Under the pieces are notes generated by a model. That model had not been told where the DNA came from, searched no databases, and saw nothing but the letters and a program-made list of their open reading frames with translations. A stretch of DNA of 64,000 nt from Xylanibacter ruminicola (GTDB taxonomy: Bacteria > Bacteroidota > Bacteroidia > Bacteroidales > Bacteroidaceae): assembly GCA_015060625.1 (NCBI GenBank), contig SUYC01000008.1, positions 1 to 64,000 on the forward strand. Direction: 5' to 3'. Position numbers and translations under genes: made by a program. Shown here one piece after another: positions 26,433-36,068 of this stretch (the stretch's first letter is position 1; every line of letters begins with the position of its first letter).

Positions 26433-26440
26433 TAATTTTG
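26433..26440 (+). promoter_or_regulatory. -7 box directly before the TonB receptor ATG
   Basis: TAATTTTG ends only 4 bases before the ATG at 26445. Transcription would begin at or near the start codon, suggesting a leaderless mRNA. Confidence 0.5.
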
Positions 26441-26444
26441 CAAC

Positions 26445-28499
26445 ATGTTTTTACCAACATTACTACTTTCGGCACTTGTTGCCTTGCCTACAACACCCGA
26501 TACCCTGCGCCAGGAACAGCTTGATGAGGTGGTGGTGAAGTCGAATTCGGCTCGCCAGCGTCTGCGTCAGATACAAACAGGTGCAGAGCAGGTACAATTG
26601 AAAGATCTTACCAACTCTCCACAACTGTTTGGTGAACATGATATTATGCGCTCGATGCAGTTGCTTACAGGTGTAAAGAGCGAAAGTGATGCATCGAGTA
26701 GTTTTCAGGTTCGTGGCGGTACATCTGCACAAAATCAGATACTGATAGATATTGCTCCTGTATATAATGTAGGACACCTGGCTGGGCTGTTCTCGGCTTT
26801 TAACAGCGATGCACTTGTGTCGGCTACGCTTTACAAGGGGTTACTGCCTGCACAGTATGGTGGTGCATCGAGTGCGGTACTAGATATAATCGGCAAAACG
26901 GGTAATAAGAGCGAGTATCATGGTGGCGCCAGTATTGGACTCCTCTCGGCTAAGGGTACCATCGAAGGGCCGATTGTGAAGAACAAGGCCGCCTTTCTGG
27001 TTACGGCGCGCCGTTCGTATATGGACATGTTTCTGAAGCTGTCGCCCGATTTCAGAGGGAATACCTTGTATTTTTATGATATTAACGCCAAGGCCGATTG
27101 GACCATTAATGAGAATAACCAATTGTTCTTGAGTTTCTTTACTGGGCATGATCGTACGGCGCTCGAGGACTTGGTGGATATCCGTTGGAACAACCTGTCA
27201 ACCAGTCTGAAGTGGCTGCACCATTTTGGCAGTAATGCCTATAGTCAGTCGACGGCCTACTACAGTGGCTACCAAACGGATAATGGTATCGACTTTTTGG
27301 GCTTGAATATATGGTTCTCGGGTCATATCCGTCAAACGGGTTTCCGACAGGATTTCCACATTAATCTGGATAAGTACAAGATTGATGCAGGTTTGCAAAC
27401 GGCATTGTTTAACGTTAAGTCGGCCGAGTGGACACAGGTAACCCTGCACGAAAAGGAGCAGCGCCGCGCTTGGGACAATGCCTTCTGGCTAAACGTATCG
27501 GCACCCATTGCTGATAAACTCGATGTGTCGGCAGGTTTGCGTGTAAGTGCTTTCTCGCCTTTAGGTGGTTCGCTGTATTACGACCTTGAAGAGAATGGCG
27601 ACATCGCCTGGTACTACAACTATGGAAAGAATCAGGTAGTTAAGACACATACGGTACTAGAACCCCGTCTCTCAGTCAACTATCAACTATCACCTGTTAC
27701 TTCTCTCAAGTTTGGTTATACCCGTACCTCACAGAATGTGCACGCCTTGCGCAATCAGAGTACGTCAACCCCATTCGACCGTTATACAATGAGTAGTAAC
27801 ATCGTGGAGCCAGAGGTGGCCGATCAGGTGAGTGCTGGCTTCTTTATGATGACGCCCAATCAGGATTATGACTTTTCGGCCGAAGCTTATTATCGTTATA
27901 TTAATAATGTGCTGGATTATCGCGATGGTAAATCGTTTGCCAGTGAGATTGAGATTGAGCGCTTGATGTTGGCTGGTAAAGGTAAAGGTTACGGCATAGA
28001 ACTGAGTGCCCGTAAGAATAACGGGCGGCTGACGGGCTGGATTGGCTACACGTTATCGTGGTCGAAAACAAAGATAGACGGTATTAATCAGGGACGCTGG
28101 TATGATGCTAATAACGATCGTCGCCATGATATCAATATTGTGGCTATGTATCATTTGAACAAGCGCTGGAATCTGAGTGCATCGTGGGTGTATAACAGCG
28201 GCCAAGCCTTTACAGCCCCTAGTGGAAAGTATATGATTGAGGACAACTGGATATATTACTACACCGAGCGAAACGGCTATCGTGCACCAGCCTCACACCA
28301 CCTGGATGTAAGTGCTGTTTGGAGTAAAAAATACAGAAACCGTACCCATCAGCTGGTGTTTGGTATCTATAATCTGTATAATCGCTATAATCCCTTTCTC
28401 ATCAATTTCGAGGATGGTGAGTATGGCGCAGGCACTAAGGCCAAGCAGTATTCGTTGTTCGGCATTGTGCCATCGGTATCGTTTAACGTTAATTTCTGA
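26445..28499 (+). CDS. TonB-dependent receptor
   Basis: This 684-residue outer-membrane receptor has a short signal peptide (FLPTLLLSALVALPT), then the TonB-box-like DEVVVKS, a plug (IMRSMQLLTGVKSES..FQVRGGTSAQNQILID) and a beta-barrel ending in FNVNF. No carboxypeptidase-like N-terminal domain is present. The start is fixed by an in-frame stop at 26433. The substrate is unknown. The DUF4249 lipoprotein follows 5 bases after the stop, a known receptor-lipoprotein pairing. Confidence 0.88.
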   Translation: MFLPTLLLSALVALPTTPDTLRQEQLDEVVVKSNSARQRLRQIQTGAEQVQLKDLTNSPQLFGEHDIMRSMQLLTGVKSESDASSSFQVRGGTSAQNQILIDIAPVYNVGHLAGLFSAFNSDALVSATLYKGLLPAQYGGASSAVLDIIGKTGNKSEYHGGASIGLLSAKGTIEGPIVKNKAAFLVTARRSYMDMFLKLSPDFRGNTLYFYDINAKADWTINENNQLFLSFFTGHDRTALEDLVDIRWNNLSTSLKWLHHFGSNAYSQSTAYYSGYQTDNGIDFLGLNIWFSGHIRQTGFRQDFHINLDKYKIDAGLQTALFNVKSAEWTQVTLHEKEQRRAWDNAFWLNVSAPIADKLDVSAGLRVSAFSPLGGSLYYDLEENGDIAWYYNYGKNQVVKTHTVLEPRLSVNYQLSPVTSLKFGYTRTSQNVHALRNQSTSTPFDRYTMSSNIVEPEVADQVSAGFFMMTPNQDYDFSAEAYYRYINNVLDYRDGKSFASEIEIERLMLAGKGKGYGIELSARKNNGRLTGWIGYTLSWSKTKIDGINQGRWYDANNDRRHDINIVAMYHLNKRWNLSASWVYNSGQAFTAPSGKYMIEDNWIYYYTERNGYRAPASHHLDVSAVWSKKYRNRTHQLVFGIYNLYNRYNPFLINFEDGEYGAGTKAKQYSLFGIVPSVSFNVNF

Positions 28500-28504
28500 T
28501 TGCT

Positions 28505-29299
28505 ATGCGTAGATTGCTATATATAATAGGTATATTGGGGCTGATGTCGTGCACAAAGGAAATCAGTATCGACTATCATAGTCACGATACACGCTATGTG
28601 GTTGAGGGGACCATTAATAATGAAGGCACTGAGGTGCGTGTGAGTACCACCAATGCGATGGACAATAATGCTACAGGTAGTGATGTGAATAGTGCCACCG
28701 TGACCGTGACTGCCGACGACGGTACCACCGTAACCATCCCCTTTGCACGTAATGGATATTACCGTTCAAAGTTAACTGGTATTCCGGGTACTGTTTATAA
28801 GTTGGACGTAGAGGTAGATGGACAGCATTTTACCTCCACTTCTACCATGCAGCGCACGCCAAAAATGAACGAGTTTAAGTTGGTGTGGAAGAAAATGCTG
28901 ACGGAGCGTTATTTGTTTGGCGACCTGCGACTGCAGGATATTCCCAACGAGAGCAACTGGTATTTCATGCATATTTACCGCAACGGTTTAGGTTACCGTT
29001 GGGCGGTGATGAAGGATGATAAGAACCCGAACAAAGAGTTGCAACAGCTGTTTACCTTTTTCCGAGATGGACAGCACGATAAAGATGTGCTGCAGGATGG
29101 CGACGAGTTGCACATAGTGATCCGTGCTATCGATCAGCGTGCTTACGACTATCTGTACTCGATGCAGCAAATGTCGAGCACAGCTACTAATCCTATTGAT
29201 AATTTTACGGGTGGATGTCTGGGGTATTTCTCGGCTAATAGTGAGATAGAATACTATCAGGACTTTTATTACAGCGACGTAACCGAAGATGAAGACTAA
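28505..29299 (+). CDS. DUF4249 lipoprotein, receptor partner
   Basis: The 264-residue protein has the signal sequence RRLLYIIGILGLMSCTKE with lipobox LMSC. The mature part (YVVEGTINNEGTEVRVSTTNAMD, VTADDGTTVTIPF, GIPGTVYKLDVEVDGQHFTSTS) matches DUF4249, often encoded beside TonB-dependent receptors. It probably sits on the outer face of the outer membrane and helps substrate uptake. Its stop overlaps the convergent lipoprotein gene by 4 bases. Confidence 0.85.
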   Translation: MRRLLYIIGILGLMSCTKEISIDYHSHDTRYVVEGTINNEGTEVRVSTTNAMDNNATGSDVNSATVTVTADDGTTVTIPFARNGYYRSKLTGIPGTVYKLDVEVDGQHFTSTSTMQRTPKMNEFKLVWKKMLTERYLFGDLRLQDIPNESNWYFMHIYRNGLGYRWAVMKDDKNPNKELQQLFTFFRDGQHDKDVLQDGDELHIVIRAIDQRAYDYLYSMQQMSSTATNPIDNFTGGCLGYFSANSEIEYYQDFYYSDVTEDED

Positions 29300-29769
29300 C
29301 CGTTAGTTGCGTTCGTTTGTTTTCGAATGATGAAAGTAACGGTTATGCCTTTCTGTTCGTAATCGTATCTGATGAGTACTGAGCTGTCGGTAAACGAAAC
29401 AACCTGTGCTAAAATGGTGCGTTTAACCTTGTCGTCGTCAAGGTATGTCAGTTTCAGATTATTATTGTCGCATCGGTAATCGCCATTGTAAATCACTTTG
29501 CCTTCTTTGTCGTAGGCGGTAAAAGTACCTTCGCGTACCATACCGTTGTAGCTGCCATCGCCACGGAAAACAAACAAATCGTATGTGAAGTTTTCGGGTT
29601 CCAAGTCGGTGTCTCCATCAATGATGACATCTCCTTTGTTCCAGCCACGTTGCCAGGTGCCAACAATCATCTCGCCCAAGCGGCGACCATCGTCGTCACC
29701 ACCGCCGCAAGCAGTCATTAATATCAGGGCAGCCACTATGGCTGCCCTGTATAAAATCTTACTTAACAT
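29296..29769 (-). CDS. Lipocalin-like small lipoprotein
   Basis: This 157-residue protein starts [21 protein letters not shown] with lipobox LMTAC. Repeating strands ([51 protein letters not shown]) suggest a lipocalin-like barrel. A Met two codons upstream is an alternative start. The start lies within the last codons of asd, so the two genes are probably translated from one mRNA. Function unknown. Confidence 0.6.
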   Translation of the reverse strand: MLSKILYRAAIVAALILMTACGGGDDDGRRLGEMIVGTWQRGWNKGDVIIDGDTDLEPENFTYDLFVFRGDGSYNGMVREGTFTAYDKEGKVIYNGDYRCDNNNLKLTYLDDDKVKRTILAQVVSFTDSSVLIRYDYEQKGITVTFIIRKQTNATNG

Positions 29770-30772
29770 TTCCAACCTTAACTAAGTATTCTGCAATCTG
29801 AACAGCATTCAGGGCAGCACCCTTACGGATTTGGTCGCCGCTGAGCCAGAAAGTCAGACCGTTTTCGTCGCTCAGGTCCTTACGTACGCGTCCTACGTAC
29901 ACATCGTCCTTGCCAGCTGTTTCCAACGGCATAGGGTAGGTTAGTGTTGCGGGGTCGTCTTTCAGTGTACAACCAGGAGCTGCAGCGATAGCCTTCTGGG
30001 CTTCCTCTACGCTGATGGGGCGCTCGGTCTCAATCCAAACGCTCTCCGAGTGAGAGCGCAGTGAGCTCACACGTACACACATGGCCGAGCACTTGGCGTC
30101 GGTATGCATAATCTTACGTGTCTCGTTAAACATCTTCATCTCTTCCTTGGTGTAGCCATTGGGCTGGAATACGTCAATCTGTGGAATAACGTTATAAGCC
30201 AGCTGGTGGGCAAATTTCTTCACGGTTTTTACCTCACCATCCTCAACCATCTCCTTATACTGCTGTTGCAGTTCGGCCATAGCTGCGGCTCCGGCACCTG
30301 AAGCACTCTGATATGAAGCAACGTGGATACGCTTGATATGAGAGAGCTTTTCCAAAGGCTGGAGAACAACAACCATCATGATGGTGGTGCAGTTGGGGTT
30401 GGCGATGATACCACGAGGACGGTTCAGGGCATCCTCGGCATTGCATTCGGGCACTACCAAGGGCACATCGTCGTCCATACGGAAAGCGCTCGAATTATCA
30501 ATCATCACTGCACCATACTTAGTGATAGTCTCGGCAAACTCCTTCGAAGTGCCTGCACCTGCAGAAGTGAAGGCGATGTCGACATCTTTAAAATCGTCGT
30601 TGTGCTGAAGCAGTTTGACCTCAATCTCTTTACCTTTAAAATTGTACTTCGTTCCGGCACTGCGCTCTGAGCCAAACAGTACCAGTTCGTCCATTGGGAA
30701 ATTTCTCTCAGCGAGGATGCGCAGAAACTCTTGTCCTACGGCTCCACTCGCACCTACAATTGCTACTTTCAT
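29759..30772 (-). CDS. asd: Aspartate-semialdehyde dehydrogenase
   Basis: This 337-residue enzyme reduces aspartyl phosphate to the semialdehyde in lysine, threonine, methionine and diaminopimelate synthesis. The NADP-binding [11 protein letters not shown] is at the N-terminus, the active-site Cys in NPNCTT is near residue 128, and SYQSASGAG follows. Length is as usual. The promoter is at 30807-30837. Confidence 0.94.
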   Translation of the reverse strand: MKVAIVGASGAVGQEFLRILAERNFPMDELVLFGSERSAGTKYNFKGKEIEVKLLQHNDDFKDVDIAFTSAGAGTSKEFAETITKYGAVMIDNSSAFRMDDDVPLVVPECNAEDALNRPRGIIANPNCTTIMMVVVLQPLEKLSHIKRIHVASYQSASGAGAAAMAELQQQYKEMVEDGEVKTVKKFAHQLAYNVIPQIDVFQPNGYTKEEMKMFNETRKIMHTDAKCSAMCVRVSSLRSHSESVWIETERPISVEEAQKAIAAAPGCTLKDDPATLTYPMPLETAGKDDVYVGRVRKDLSDENGLTFWLSGDQIRKGAALNAVQIAEYLVKVGNVK

Positions 30773-30806
30773 CTTGTTAATCCTTTAAATGGTTACAATT
30801 TGGCCG

Positions 30807-30837
30807 CAAAATTATGTTTTTTTTTTCATTTTACCAA
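30807..30837 (-). promoter_or_regulatory. Promoter of asd
   Basis: On the minus strand TTGG (30837-30834) and TAATTTTG (30814-30807) have a 19-base spacing, 35 bases before the asd start. Confidence 0.65.
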
Positions 30838-30846
30838 AAAAATGTC

Positions 30847-30854
30847 TACCTTTG
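30847..30854 (+). promoter_or_regulatory. -7 box directly before the antiporter ATG
   Basis: TACCTTTG ends 8 bases before the ATG at 30863. A very short or absent 5' leader is expected. Confidence 0.5.
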
Positions 30855-30862
30855 TAGCCAAA

Positions 30863-32998
30863 ATGACATTATTATTATCATATTTGCCGATTACAGACCC
30901 AACTTTTATCTTTTTTGTGGTACTGATGATCATTCTGTTTGCTCCTATCGTGATGAGTAAACTCAGAATCCCACATATCATCGGTATGGTATTAGCAGGT
31001 ATCGCTATTGGTCAATATGGTTTTAATATCCTGGTTCGTGACAACTCGTTTGAACTCTTTGGTCGTGTAGGTCTCTATTACATTATGTTCCTTGCTGGAC
31101 TTGAGATGGACATGGAGGGAGTAAAGAAGCACTCACGTCGATTTCTGCTGTTCGGATTGCTGACATGCTTTATACCGTTGATCCTTACCTATGTTATGTC
31201 GGTAACTATACTCGACTATTCGTCTTCGGCTTCATTCCTGTTAGGCTGTATCATGGCTTCAAATACGCTGATAGCATATCCGATCGTTGGACGTTACGGT
31301 TTGCAGAAACATCAGAGCGTGGCTCTGAGTGTAGGTTCGTCGATGATCTCGCTGTTTATGGCCTTGGTGATGCTGGCTGCTATCTCGGGCTCGTTCAGTA
31401 AGGATAGCGGTTGGTGGTTCTGGGCGCTGTTTGTGGTTAAGTTTGCTGCTTTCTGTGTGGGTAGCGTGGTGCTGATACCTAAGCTTACGCGTTATTTCCT
31501 GCGTCGATATAGTGATGCTGTCATGCAGTACACTTTCGTTATGGCGGTGATGTTTCTCAGTGCGGCACTTTCATCGCTGATTGGCATCGAGGGGGTGTTT
31601 GGCGCGTTCTATTCAGGACTGATATTAAACAGATACATCCCACGTGTATCACCGCTCATGAATCGCATCGAGTTTATTGGTAACGCACTGTTCATTCCTT
31701 ATTTCCTGATAGGTGTGGGTATGCTTATCAATCTGGGTACACTGTTCTCTAGCATGCAGATGGTGTGGATTGTTCTACTCATCGTGTTTTTTGGAACATT
31801 TGGCAAGGCTTTGGCTGCCTATATCTGTAGTCTGTTGTTCCGTTTGTCAAAGGCCGATGGACATATGATGTTTGGTCTTACCTCGGCCCACGCGGCAGGA
31901 GCCATCGCTATGGTGATGGTAGGCATCAGGTTGGAGGTGGCGCCAGGTCAGTATCTGGTGAGTGATGACATGTTGAATGGTATCATCATGATGATTCTGT
32001 TTACATGTATCATCAGTACCATGATGACCGAGCATGCTGCCAAAAAGATTGTGATAGAGGAAAAAGGAAAATGGAAGGACGAGAGTGATACAAAGGACGA
32101 CGACGAGAAGATATTGCTGTGTGTGAAATATCCTGAGATAGCACCGCATCTGTTGTATCTGTCGATGTTTATGCGCAACCAGCGTTTGAATCGCGACTTG
32201 GTGGCCTTGAATGTGGTTTACGACGATGAACGTAGTAATATTGCTCGCGAGGCAGGTATCCGATTGCTGGAGCAGCTGCAGCAGACAGCCAGTGCCAGCG
32301 AAGTAAAGGTGCAGACACAGGTGCGCCTAGCTACCAATATCGCTAATGGCATTAAGCATGCTTTCCGTGAGTTTGCCTGTTCAGAGATTGTGATGGGTAT
32401 GCACGTGCATACCGATATCAACCCAAGATTCTGGGGTGAGTTTATCCAGAGTCTGTATAATGGCTTGAACCGTCAGATTCTGTTGGTACGTTTTGTACAG
32501 CCTATGAGTACGCTGCGTCGTATTCGTGTGGCAGTACCTTCGCGAGCTGAATTCGAACCCGGTTTCCATCGTTGGCTGGAGCGCTTGAGTAGATTGGCTG
32601 GACAGTTGGACTGTCGTATCCAGTTTCATGGGCGTCATGAGAGTCTCGAACTTATCAAGCAGTATATCAACAATCGCCATCCCAATGTGCGTGCCGAATA
32701 CACTTATATGGCCCATTGGAACGAGTTACCCCAGTTGGCTGCAGGCATTGCCGACGACCATTTGTTTGTGGTAGTAACCGCCCGTAAGGGAACTATCTCG
32801 TATAAAACAGCGTTGGAACGATTGCCGGATGAGTTGCAGAAGCATTTCTCGGGAAAGAACCTGATGATAATCTTCCCTGATCAGCATGGTGATACCAAGG
32901 ATGAGCGCATGAGCTTCACCGAGGCACAGCACCATGAGGAGAATAGTATTTATGATACAATCCTACGATGGATTCATGATAGAAAGGGAAAAATATGA
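30863..32998 (+). CDS. Cation:proton antiporter (CPA2/Kef type)
   Basis: This 711-residue protein has about 12 transmembrane spans in residues 1-400 (LRIPHIIGMVLAGIAIGQYGF, MFLAGLEMDM, IEGVFGAFYSGLILN, LTSAHAAGAIAMVMVGI) typical of Na+/H+ or K+/H+ antiporters. Its cytoplasmic C-terminal half (about 400-711) resembles universal-stress-protein-like domains (FACSEIVMGMHVH, ILLVRFVQP). I start at 30863, since the earlier in-frame Met codons lie upstream of or within the promoter. lolD follows 36 bases later. Confidence 0.82.
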   Translation: MTLLLSYLPITDPTFIFFVVLMIILFAPIVMSKLRIPHIIGMVLAGIAIGQYGFNILVRDNSFELFGRVGLYYIMFLAGLEMDMEGVKKHSRRFLLFGLLTCFIPLILTYVMSVTILDYSSSASFLLGCIMASNTLIAYPIVGRYGLQKHQSVALSVGSSMISLFMALVMLAAISGSFSKDSGWWFWALFVVKFAAFCVGSVVLIPKLTRYFLRRYSDAVMQYTFVMAVMFLSAALSSLIGIEGVFGAFYSGLILNRYIPRVSPLMNRIEFIGNALFIPYFLIGVGMLINLGTLFSSMQMVWIVLLIVFFGTFGKALAAYICSLLFRLSKADGHMMFGLTSAHAAGAIAMVMVGIRLEVAPGQYLVSDDMLNGIIMMILFTCIISTMMTEHAAKKIVIEEKGKWKDESDTKDDDEKILLCVKYPEIAPHLLYLSMFMRNQRLNRDLVALNVVYDDERSNIAREAGIRLLEQLQQTASASEVKVQTQVRLATNIANGIKHAFREFACSEIVMGMHVHTDINPRFWGEFIQSLYNGLNRQILLVRFVQPMSTLRRIRVAVPSRAEFEPGFHRWLERLSRLAGQLDCRIQFHGRHESLELIKQYINNRHPNVRAEYTYMAHWNELPQLAAGIADDHLFVVVTARKGTISYKTALERLPDELQKHFSGKNLMIIFPDQHGDTKDERMSFTEAQHHEENSIYDTILRWIHDRKGKI

Positions 32999-33034
32999 CT
33001 AGTTGAAGAATTGAATAGTTAAAGAATTGAAGTT

Positions 33035-33718
33035 ATGATTGATATAAAGAATATAACCAAGAGTTTCGGTTCGTTGCAAGTGCTGAAAGGCATTGATCTC
33101 CAAATCAATAAAGGCGAGGTGGTTAGTATCGTTGGTCCTAGTGGTGCTGGCAAAACTACCCTGCTGCAAATTATCGGAACGCTCGACCGGCCTGATACAG
33201 GTAGTGTTGTGGTTGATGGTATCGACACAACTACGCTCTCGGCAAAGCATCTTGCAGATTTCCGCAACCGTCATCTGGGCTTTGTGTTCCAGTTTCACCA
33301 GCTCTTGCCTGAGTTTACTGCTATCGAGAATATCATGATCCCGGCCTATATTGCTGGTACATCTCAGAGTAAGGCAAAACTGCGCGCCAAAGAGCTGCTT
33401 GAGTTTATGGGACTGGCCGATCGTGCTACCCACAAACCCAATGAACTTTCGGGTGGCGAGAAGCAACGTGTGGCTGTGGCGCGTGCGCTGGTTAACAATC
33501 CCGCTGTGATTCTGGCAGATGAGCCATCGGGCTCGCTTGATACAAAGAATAAGGAAGAGCTGCATCAGTTGTTCTTCGATCTTCGTGATCAGTTTGGGCA
33601 GACTTTCGTAATAGTAACCCATGACGAGGGCTTGGCGAACATTACAGATAGAACAATTCACTTGAAAGATGGTCTTATTTTGCCTACGGAAAACATTGAA
33701 ATAACAGAGGAAATATGA
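33035..33718 (+). CDS. lolD: ABC transporter ATPase LolD-like
   Basis: This 227-residue ATPase has Walker [10 protein letters not shown] (residue 36), signature LSGGEKQR and Walker [12 protein letters not shown]. It belongs to the LolD/MacB group, which in Gram-negative bacteria moves lipoproteins from the inner membrane. The permease is not encoded here and must be elsewhere. It overlaps the next gene by 4 bases. Confidence 0.75.
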   Translation: MIDIKNITKSFGSLQVLKGIDLQINKGEVVSIVGPSGAGKTTLLQIIGTLDRPDTGSVVVDGIDTTTLSAKHLADFRNRHLGFVFQFHQLLPEFTAIENIMIPAYIAGTSQSKAKLRAKELLEFMGLADRATHKPNELSGGEKQRVAVARALVNNPAVILADEPSGSLDTKNKEELHQLFFDLRDQFGQTFVIVTHDEGLANITDRTIHLKDGLILPTENIEITEEI

Positions 33719-34560
33719 TAAAATTAGGAGATTACAATACCTTGAAAATCGTAAAGTCAGTAGATTTTGGACTTTATCTCGATGGTGGCGAAGAGGGTGA
33801 AATCCTGCTTCCCCAGCGTTATGTTACAAATGATATGAAAATAGGCAATGAGGTAACGGTGTTTATCTACCTCGACCAAGAAGAGCGTCCCGTGGCAACT
33901 ACTGAGACACCTTATGCCAAGGTTGGTGAATTTGTGAGCTTAGAGGTGGCATGGGTAAACCAGTTTGGTGCATTCCTGAACTGGGGATTGATGAAGGATC
34001 TCTTCTGTCCCTTCCGTGAGCAGAAAAAGCGTATGGAGCAAGGTCAGCGCCACATTGTATATATTAAGGTAGATGAAGATAGTTATCGCTTGATGGCTAC
34101 GGCAAAGGTTGAGAAGTATCTCACTACACCTATTATAACCGATCTGCCATTGCTGCAGCATGGTGCCGAGGTGGATATTCTGGTGTGGCAGAAGACCGAC
34201 TTGGGCTTCAAGGTGATTGTGAACAATAAGTTCCAAGGATTGATATTCGAGAATCAGATTTTCCAACCGCTGCATAGTGGCTTGAAACTCAAGGCTTATG
34301 TGGACCATGTGCGTCAGGATGGTAAGATAGATATTGTGCTACAGCCAACAGGTCGCCAGCAAACCCTCGACTTTGCTGAGACGCTTCTGCGTTATCTTTA
34401 TGAGAATGATGGCTACTGCAACTTAGGCGATAAATCGCCTGCCGAACTTATTTACGATCGTTTTCAAGTGTCGAAAAAAGCCTACAAGAAAGCAGTTGGC
34501 GATCTCTACAAACGCCGCCTTATCACCATCGAACCTGATGGTATCCGTTTAGTAAAATAA
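33715..34560 (+). CDS. CvfB-like S1 RNA-binding protein
   Basis: This 281-residue protein fits the CvfB family: N-terminal S1-like domains ([41 protein letters not shown] variant), a third S1 domain and a C-terminal winged helix ([21 protein letters not shown]). CvfB proteins bind RNA and affect virulence and gene expression in Gram-positive bacteria; here the role is inferred. The operon ends at a strong terminator 12 bases downstream. Confidence 0.8.
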   Translation: MIKLGDYNTLKIVKSVDFGLYLDGGEEGEILLPQRYVTNDMKIGNEVTVFIYLDQEERPVATTETPYAKVGEFVSLEVAWVNQFGAFLNWGLMKDLFCPFREQKKRMEQGQRHIVYIKVDEDSYRLMATAKVEKYLTTPIITDLPLLQHGAEVDILVWQKTDLGFKVIVNNKFQGLIFENQIFQPLHSGLKLKAYVDHVRQDGKIDIVLQPTGRQQTLDFAETLLRYLYENDGYCNLGDKSPAELIYDRFQVSKKAYKKAVGDLYKRRLITIEPDGIRLVK

Positions 34561-34566
34561 TGCAAG

Positions 34567-34597
34567 AAAAAACCTCGCCGATTGGCGAGGCTTTTTT
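34567..34597. terminator. Bidirectional terminator
   Basis: CCTCGCC (34573-34579) pairs with GGCGAGG (34584-34590) around GATT. T-runs follow on the plus strand (34592-34597) and, as A-runs, precede it (34567-34572). It serves the CvfB-like gene and the convergent asnS. Confidence 0.9.
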
Positions 34598-34601
34598 ATG
34601 T

Positions 34602-36041
34602 TTAGAACTCTGCTGATTTCGGAGTACGTGGGAAAGGAATCACGTCGCGAATGTTCTGCATACCTGTTACGAACAGGATGAGACGCTCGAAACCAAGACC
34701 AAAACCGGCATGTGGGCATGAACCCCATTTGCGGGTGTCGATATACCACCAGAGGTGTGTCTGATCCATCTCGCGTCGATTAATCTCGCCCATCAGTTTG
34801 TCGTAGCTCTCTTCACGAACACTACCACCGATAATCTCGCCGATCTGTGGGAAGAGTACATCGGTACCCTGCATGGTAGGACCAGGGGCAACAGCGCCCT
34901 TGTAACCTACAGAACCGCCATCGGCAGTGTCCTGATTCTGCTTCATGTAGAACGACTTGAATGCACGTGGGTAGTCGGTCATGATAACTGGCTTCTTGAA
35001 GTGCTCCTCAACCAGATAGCGCTCGTGCTCGCTGGCCAGGTCGTCGCCCCAGTTGCAGGGGAACTCAAACTTCTTTCCGTTCTTGATAGCTTCCTGCAGG
35101 ATGTTGATACCCTCGGTGTAAGGCAGGCGAACGAAGTTTTCCTTGAGTACGCCCTCCAGACGTTCAATCAATGTCTTATCGATCATCTTGTTCAGGAATT
35201 CAAGGTCGTCCTTACAGTTATCGAGAGCCCAACGTACGCAGTACTTGATAAAGTCCTCTTCAAGATCCATCAGTTCTTCCTGGTCCAGGAAAGCAACCTC
35301 AGGCTCAACCATCCAGAACTCTGCCAGGTGGCGTGGTGTGTTACTGTTCTCGGCACGGAATGTAGGACCGAAGGTATAGATGGCACCCAGTGCGGTGGCA
35401 CCCAGCTCGCCCTCCAACTGACCAGAAACAGTCAATGAAGTTTGCTCGCCGAAGAAATCATCGTCGTAGATAATCTTTCCGTTCTCGTCCTTCTTCAGGT
35501 CATACAGGTTCTTGGTAGTTACCTGGAACATGTTACCAGCTCCCTCACAGTCACTGGCTGTAATCAGTGGGGTGTGGAAGTAGAAAAATCCATGCTCGTG
35601 GAAATAGGTGTGGATGGCCATCGCCATGTTATGACGGATGCGCATCACTGCTCCGAATGTGTTGGTACGCAGACGCATATGAGCGTTCTTACGCATCACC
35701 TCGAAACTCTGGCCCTTCTTCTGCATGGGGTAGTCGTTGCCGCACAGACCATAAACCTCAAGCTTAGTAGCCTGGATTTCGCTACTCTGGCCGGCACCCT
35801 GACTCTCTACCAGTGTACCCTCGGCGCTGATGCAGGCACCTGTAGTGATATCCTTCAAGACCTGCTCATCGAACTTAGTGGGATCAACAACAATCTGCAC
35901 ATTCTTGATGGTAGAACCGTCGTTGAGGGCAATGAAGTCGACTGCCTTAGAGCTGCGGTGCGTACGCACCCAGCCCTTTACGCAAACCTCCTTGCCATAT
36001 TCAGTGCTTTTCAGCACATCAATAATCTTTGTTCTTTTCAT
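34602..36041 (-). CDS. asnS: Asparaginyl-tRNA synthetase
   Basis: This 479-residue class II synthetase has an N-terminal OB-fold ([25 protein letters not shown]), motif 2 region [21 protein letters not shown] and motif 3 GFGLGFERL. It charges tRNA-Asn. I chose the Met at 36041 (MKRTKIIDV) over the one two codons earlier. It follows rluB by 27 bases of repeated AATTGAC-type sequence and is probably in the same operon. Confidence 0.94.
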   Translation of the reverse strand: MKRTKIIDVLKSTEYGKEVCVKGWVRTHRSSKAVDFIALNDGSTIKNVQIVVDPTKFDEQVLKDITTGACISAEGTLVESQGAGQSSEIQATKLEVYGLCGNDYPMQKKGQSFEVMRKNAHMRLRTNTFGAVMRIRHNMAMAIHTYFHEHGFFYFHTPLITASDCEGAGNMFQVTTKNLYDLKKDENGKIIYDDDFFGEQTSLTVSGQLEGELGATALGAIYTFGPTFRAENSNTPRHLAEFWMVEPEVAFLDQEELMDLEEDFIKYCVRWALDNCKDDLEFLNKMIDKTLIERLEGVLKENFVRLPYTEGINILQEAIKNGKKFEFPCNWGDDLASEHERYLVEEHFKKPVIMTDYPRAFKSFYMKQNQDTADGGSVGYKGAVAPGPTMQGTDVLFPQIGEIIGGSVREESYDKLMGEINRREMDQTHLWWYIDTRKWGSCPHAGFGLGFERLILFVTGMQNIRDVIPFPRTPKSAEF

Positions 36042-36068
36042 TATCAATTGTCAATTATCAATTGTCAA